Shown here piece after piece: positions 22,769 through 25,383 of a DNA stretch of 25,383 bases (its first letter is position 1; the number at the start of each line of letters is the position of its first letter). The position numbers and the translations under genes are program-made. The notes below the pieces were generated by a model. That model did no database searches. It was given only the letters and a program-made list of their open reading frames with translations, and had not been told where the DNA came from. Source of the stretch: Bacteroidota bacterium (GTDB taxonomy: Bacteria > Bacteroidota > Bacteroidia > Bacteroidales > Rikenellaceae); NCBI GenBank assembly GCA_023413645.1, contig JAEZPN010000112.1:1-25383 (forward strand). The letters run 5' to 3'.

Positions 22769-24466
22769 ATGAGCAAGATAGAGAAGATTGGAGCAAGACT
22801 ATTGCGCGGTATTGCCGCGATGCTACTCATAAGCGTTGTTGCGATTGAGGGTGCATCGGCACAGAGCACCGAGCGCAGTCGTCGCGACTTTGAGTTGGGC
22901 AAGTCTACCGAGATCCTCGCCAACATAATGCGCGAGTTCGAGATGGGACATGTCGACAACATCAAGGCAAGCGACCTACTAAATAGCGCCACCCAGGGCA
23001 TGATCGCCGCCACAGACCCCTACTCAGAGTATATCCCCGAGGAGTCTATGGCCGACTTCGAGATGCTGACTACGGGACGCTATGCAGGTGTCGGTTCTCT
23101 CATCCGCAAGAAGGGTGACTATGTTCTCTTTGCTCAGCCATATAAGAACTCTCCCTCGGATGAGGCGGGCGTAAAGATTGGCGACAAGATTCTCGCTATC
23201 AACGGCGAGGATATGAAGGGTCGCCCCGTGGAGGATATAAGTTCTCGCCTACGCGGTGAGCCCGAGACAGTCGTAGAGGTTGTCGTTGAGCGTAGCTACG
23301 ACAGTACAATAGACACCCTACACTTCACACGCCGCCGCATCTCCATCCCCAGCGTGGGCTATGCGGGTTATATCCGCGACGGCATCGCCTACATCTCACA
23401 TGACGACTTTATCGAGGGCAGCTACAACGAAATGCGTACTGCCTTAGAGCATATCATGGCTACAGATACACTCCGAGGCATCATCCTCGACTACCGCTCA
23501 AATGGTGGTGGCGTGATGCAGGAGGCTGTGGACATCGCATCACTCTTTGTACCCCGTGGCCAGCGCATCGTATCGCTCATGGGTCGCGACTCTTCGTCGT
23601 TACACCACTACGCAACAGAGCATGCCCCTATAGCTGCTGACGTTCCTATCGTAGTACTCGTAAATGGGGCTTCGGCTTCAGCATCTGAAATCTTGGCAGG
23701 AGCACTCCAAGATACCGACCGCGCCGTGGTTATGGGCCAGCGTACCTATGGCAAGGGTTTGGTGCAGGGAACACGACACGTAGGCTACAACGGTTACCTA
23801 AAGTACACAACAGCAAAGTATTACATACCATCGGGACGCTGCATTCAGTCGCGCAACTACCAGAGTGGTGGCACAACGACAATGGTGCCCGACTCTCTTA
23901 TCACGGAGTTCCGCACAGCGGGAGGCCGCAAGGTCTACGACGGTGGTGGCATCGTGCCAGATGTCAAAGTTGATGCAGAGTATGTAAGTCGCTTCGCCCT
24001 CACGCTCTACGCCATGGGCTACATGGAAGATTGGGCAGATGAGTACATGCGCAAGCACCACGACGAAGTTATCGACGTGCGCACCTTCAAACTTACGGAT
24101 GAGGACTATGCCGACTTCTGCCGCTTCGTAGAGGAGAGAGATGTGCCCTACGAGTCGGAGACACGTCGTGCCCTCACAACTCTGGAGAAGGCGGCAAAGA
24201 ACGACCGCTACGACGAGAGTCTTGACGAGGCAATAGAGGCGCTTAAGAGCCTCATCAAGGATGATAAGATGTCGAACATGGAGACCTACCGCAACGAGAT
24301 TGAGGAGGCCATAACCTCCGACGTATTGCTACGCTACGCCTACCGCGAGGGTGTGATGGAGCACTCTGCAGTAAACGATGCATTGGTAGACAAGGCCGTA
24401 GAGTTACTCCTCAACCGCGAGGAGTATGAGCGCATACTCCGTGAGCAGGACCTCGACATGCACTAA
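22769..24466 (+). CDS. S41 family C-terminal processing protease
   Basis: Exported serine protease of 565 residues. An N-terminal signal segment (about 1-31, ending GASAQ) precedes a helical region, a PDZ domain (about 104-175, GVGSLIRKKGDY, AGVKIGDKILAINGED), and the S41 catalytic core. The catalytic serine is probably S304 in NGASASASEILAGAL, with K329 in TYGKGLVQ 25 residues later, and Q333, as in CtpA/CtpB/Prc. Residues 395-560 form a long charged helical C-terminal region. Such proteases process periplasmic or cell-wall proteins; the substrate is unknown. A sensor histidine kinase gene follows after 15 nt. Confidence 0.93.
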   Translation: MSKIEKIGARLLRGIAAMLLISVVAIEGASAQSTERSRRDFELGKSTEILANIMREFEMGHVDNIKASDLLNSATQGMIAATDPYSEYIPEESMADFEMLTTGRYAGVGSLIRKKGDYVLFAQPYKNSPSDEAGVKIGDKILAINGEDMKGRPVEDISSRLRGEPETVVEVVVERSYDSTIDTLHFTRRRISIPSVGYAGYIRDGIAYISHDDFIEGSYNEMRTALEHIMATDTLRGIILDYRSNGGGVMQEAVDIASLFVPRGQRIVSLMGRDSSSLHHYATEHAPIAADVPIVVLVNGASASASEILAGALQDTDRAVVMGQRTYGKGLVQGTRHVGYNGYLKYTTAKYYIPSGRCIQSRNYQSGGTTTMVPDSLITEFRTAGGRKVYDGGGIVPDVKVDAEYVSRFALTLYAMGYMEDWADEYMRKHHDEVIDVRTFKLTDEDYADFCRFVEERDVPYESETRRALTTLEKAAKNDRYDESLDEAIEALKSLIKDDKMSNMETYRNEIEEAITSDVLLRYAYREGVMEHSAVNDALVDKAVELLLNREEYERILREQDLDMH

Positions 24467-24481
24467 TAGCACACCACAAAG

Positions 24482-25383
24482 ATGAAACTACCACGCATAC
24501 ATATCCCCTTTCTCTCTGCCCGCCGCCGCACCGTAGTTATAGCCCTCGGTTTAGCGCTCGCCGCATTGTCCATATACTACACGTGGACCGTATCTGTGGA
24601 GATGAAGCACGAGGACGAGGCTGCTGTGGAGCAGCTACGCCGCGATGAGCGCAACGCGGTGACTATGTGGGAGGATATTTTGCGCACGACAAATATCGGA
24701 GGCTTCGGTTACAACCAAGAACTCTTAGATGAGCTTGCCGAGCATACCAATGTGCCACTCGTGATTACGGATGAGCGCCTAAATGTGCTTGTTACAAACC
24801 TTCCCGACGAGATAGCATTCGACAAGGAGGCACTGCGCGCCGAGATTATGAAGATGAGCAAGACGAATAAACCCATCTCCGTATCGCACCGCATCACGCA
24901 GCACACGACTTATACCATATACTACGGCACTACGGACTACGAGGGTCTCATTGCAAGTGCCCACAGTGAGGCGCTGGTATTCTTCCCCTACGTACAGCTT
25001 ATAATCATCCTTATATTTGCTATCTTCGCCTACATAGCCTTCTCGTCAACGAAGCAAAACGAGCAGAACCGCGTGTGGGTGGGTCTTGCGAAGGAGACAG
25101 CACACCAGCTTGGCACGCCGACATCGTCACTCTTAGGATGGGTTGAGTACTTGCGCACACAACCCATAGACCAGATGGCCGTGGACGAGATGTCGAAGGA
25201 CTTGGCACACCTGATGAAGATTGTGGACCGCTTCTCGAAGATCGGTTCCGAAACACAGCTAACACCCATGAATATCAACGAGGTGGTAGGCGATACGGTT
25301 ATGTACTTCCACCGCCGCATACCTCGCAACGTGACGCTCAACTATAATGGTCTTGCCATAGCCCCCATTCGTGTATCTATGAA
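24482..25383 (+). CDS. Sensor histidine kinase, 5' part only
   Basis: The frame starts at the ATG at 24482 and runs off the right edge after about 300 residues. It has membrane helices at about 19-37 and 168-188, with a periplasmic sensor region of about 130 residues between them. The cytoplasmic H-box is KETAHQLGTPTSSLLGW, with H208 as the likely phosphorylated residue; this variant is typical of Bacteroidetes kinases. The ATP-binding domain is only beginning at the edge. Its cognate regulator is not in the window. It may be coupled with the S41 protease upstream. Confidence 0.9.
   Translation, partial: MKLPRIHIPFLSARRRTVVIALGLALAALSIYYTWTVSVEMKHEDEAAVEQLRRDERNAVTMWEDILRTTNIGGFGYNQELLDELAEHTNVPLVITDERLNVLVTNLPDEIAFDKEALRAEIMKMSKTNKPISVSHRITQHTTYTIYYGTTDYEGLIASAHSEALVFFPYVQLIIILIFAIFAYIAFSSTKQNEQNRVWVGLAKETAHQLGTPTSSLLGWVEYLRTQPIDQMAVDEMSKDLAHLMKIVDRFSKIGSETQLTPMNINEVVGDTVMYFHRRIPRNVTLNYNGLAIAPIRVSM

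Overview
The window looks like chromosomal DNA of a member of the Bacteroidales. A Rikenellaceae/Alistipes-type organism is possible but not proven. The reasons are lipoproteins with BACON-like domains, DUF4954, DUF4374 and DUF3467 proteins, a Bacteroidetes-style sensor kinase with an AHQLGTP H-box, no clear Shine-Dalgarno sites, and repeated promoters of the Bacteroidetes type (TTTG or TTG, 19-21 nt, then TAnnTTTG). No phage, insertion sequence, CRISPR array, tRNA or rRNA was seen.

Layout. Positions 1-8992 are all on the plus strand: the 3' part of a DUF4954 gene, then trxB, rnz and a TrmH-family RNA methyltransferase packed head to tail, a secreted GH2 beta-galactosidase-type enzyme, and two tandem paralogous BACON-like lipoproteins. 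Next is rplS (9201-9575), with its own strong promoter, a structured leader of about 160 nt and a clean terminator. Converging on it is a minus-strand iron/siderophore locus: a TonB-dependent receptor, a DUF4374 lipoprotein and a PepSY membrane protein. This is the order of the XusABC xenosiderophore system of Bacteroides. Diverging from it is a small unknown gene (14995-15354) behind a leader with a 13-bp perfect stem.

Positions 15516-18764 form a tight minus-strand operon, read in the order RIC-like di-iron hemerythrin protein, LuxR-type regulator with a degenerate receiver, CutC, and a transglutaminase-like lipoprotein. Upstream of it, pointing the other way, is a likely small RNA gene (about 18932-19079) with a promoter and a strong terminator. 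A DUF3467 gene (19258-19560, minus) follows. The rest of the window (19797 to the end) is a plus-strand series: LysE-family exporter, cmk, ispH, a small membrane protein, an S41 protease and the start of a sensor histidine kinase.

The most unusual thing seen is a 128-nt imperfect palindrome present twice (15385-15512 and 19132-19259). Both copies have exactly the same length and are about 86% identical by eye. They differ at two stem positions where both partners have changed together, so pairing is kept. Each copy abuts the 3' end of a minus-strand gene. This looks like a structured, probably dispersed intergenic element comparable in scale to ERIC/REPIN-type palindromes, and may be undescribed. 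Secondary leads are the rplS leader, the leader at 14858-14976, the candidate small RNA at 18932-19079, and four tandem degenerate heptamers in the spacer between the receptor and lipoprotein genes of the iron locus.
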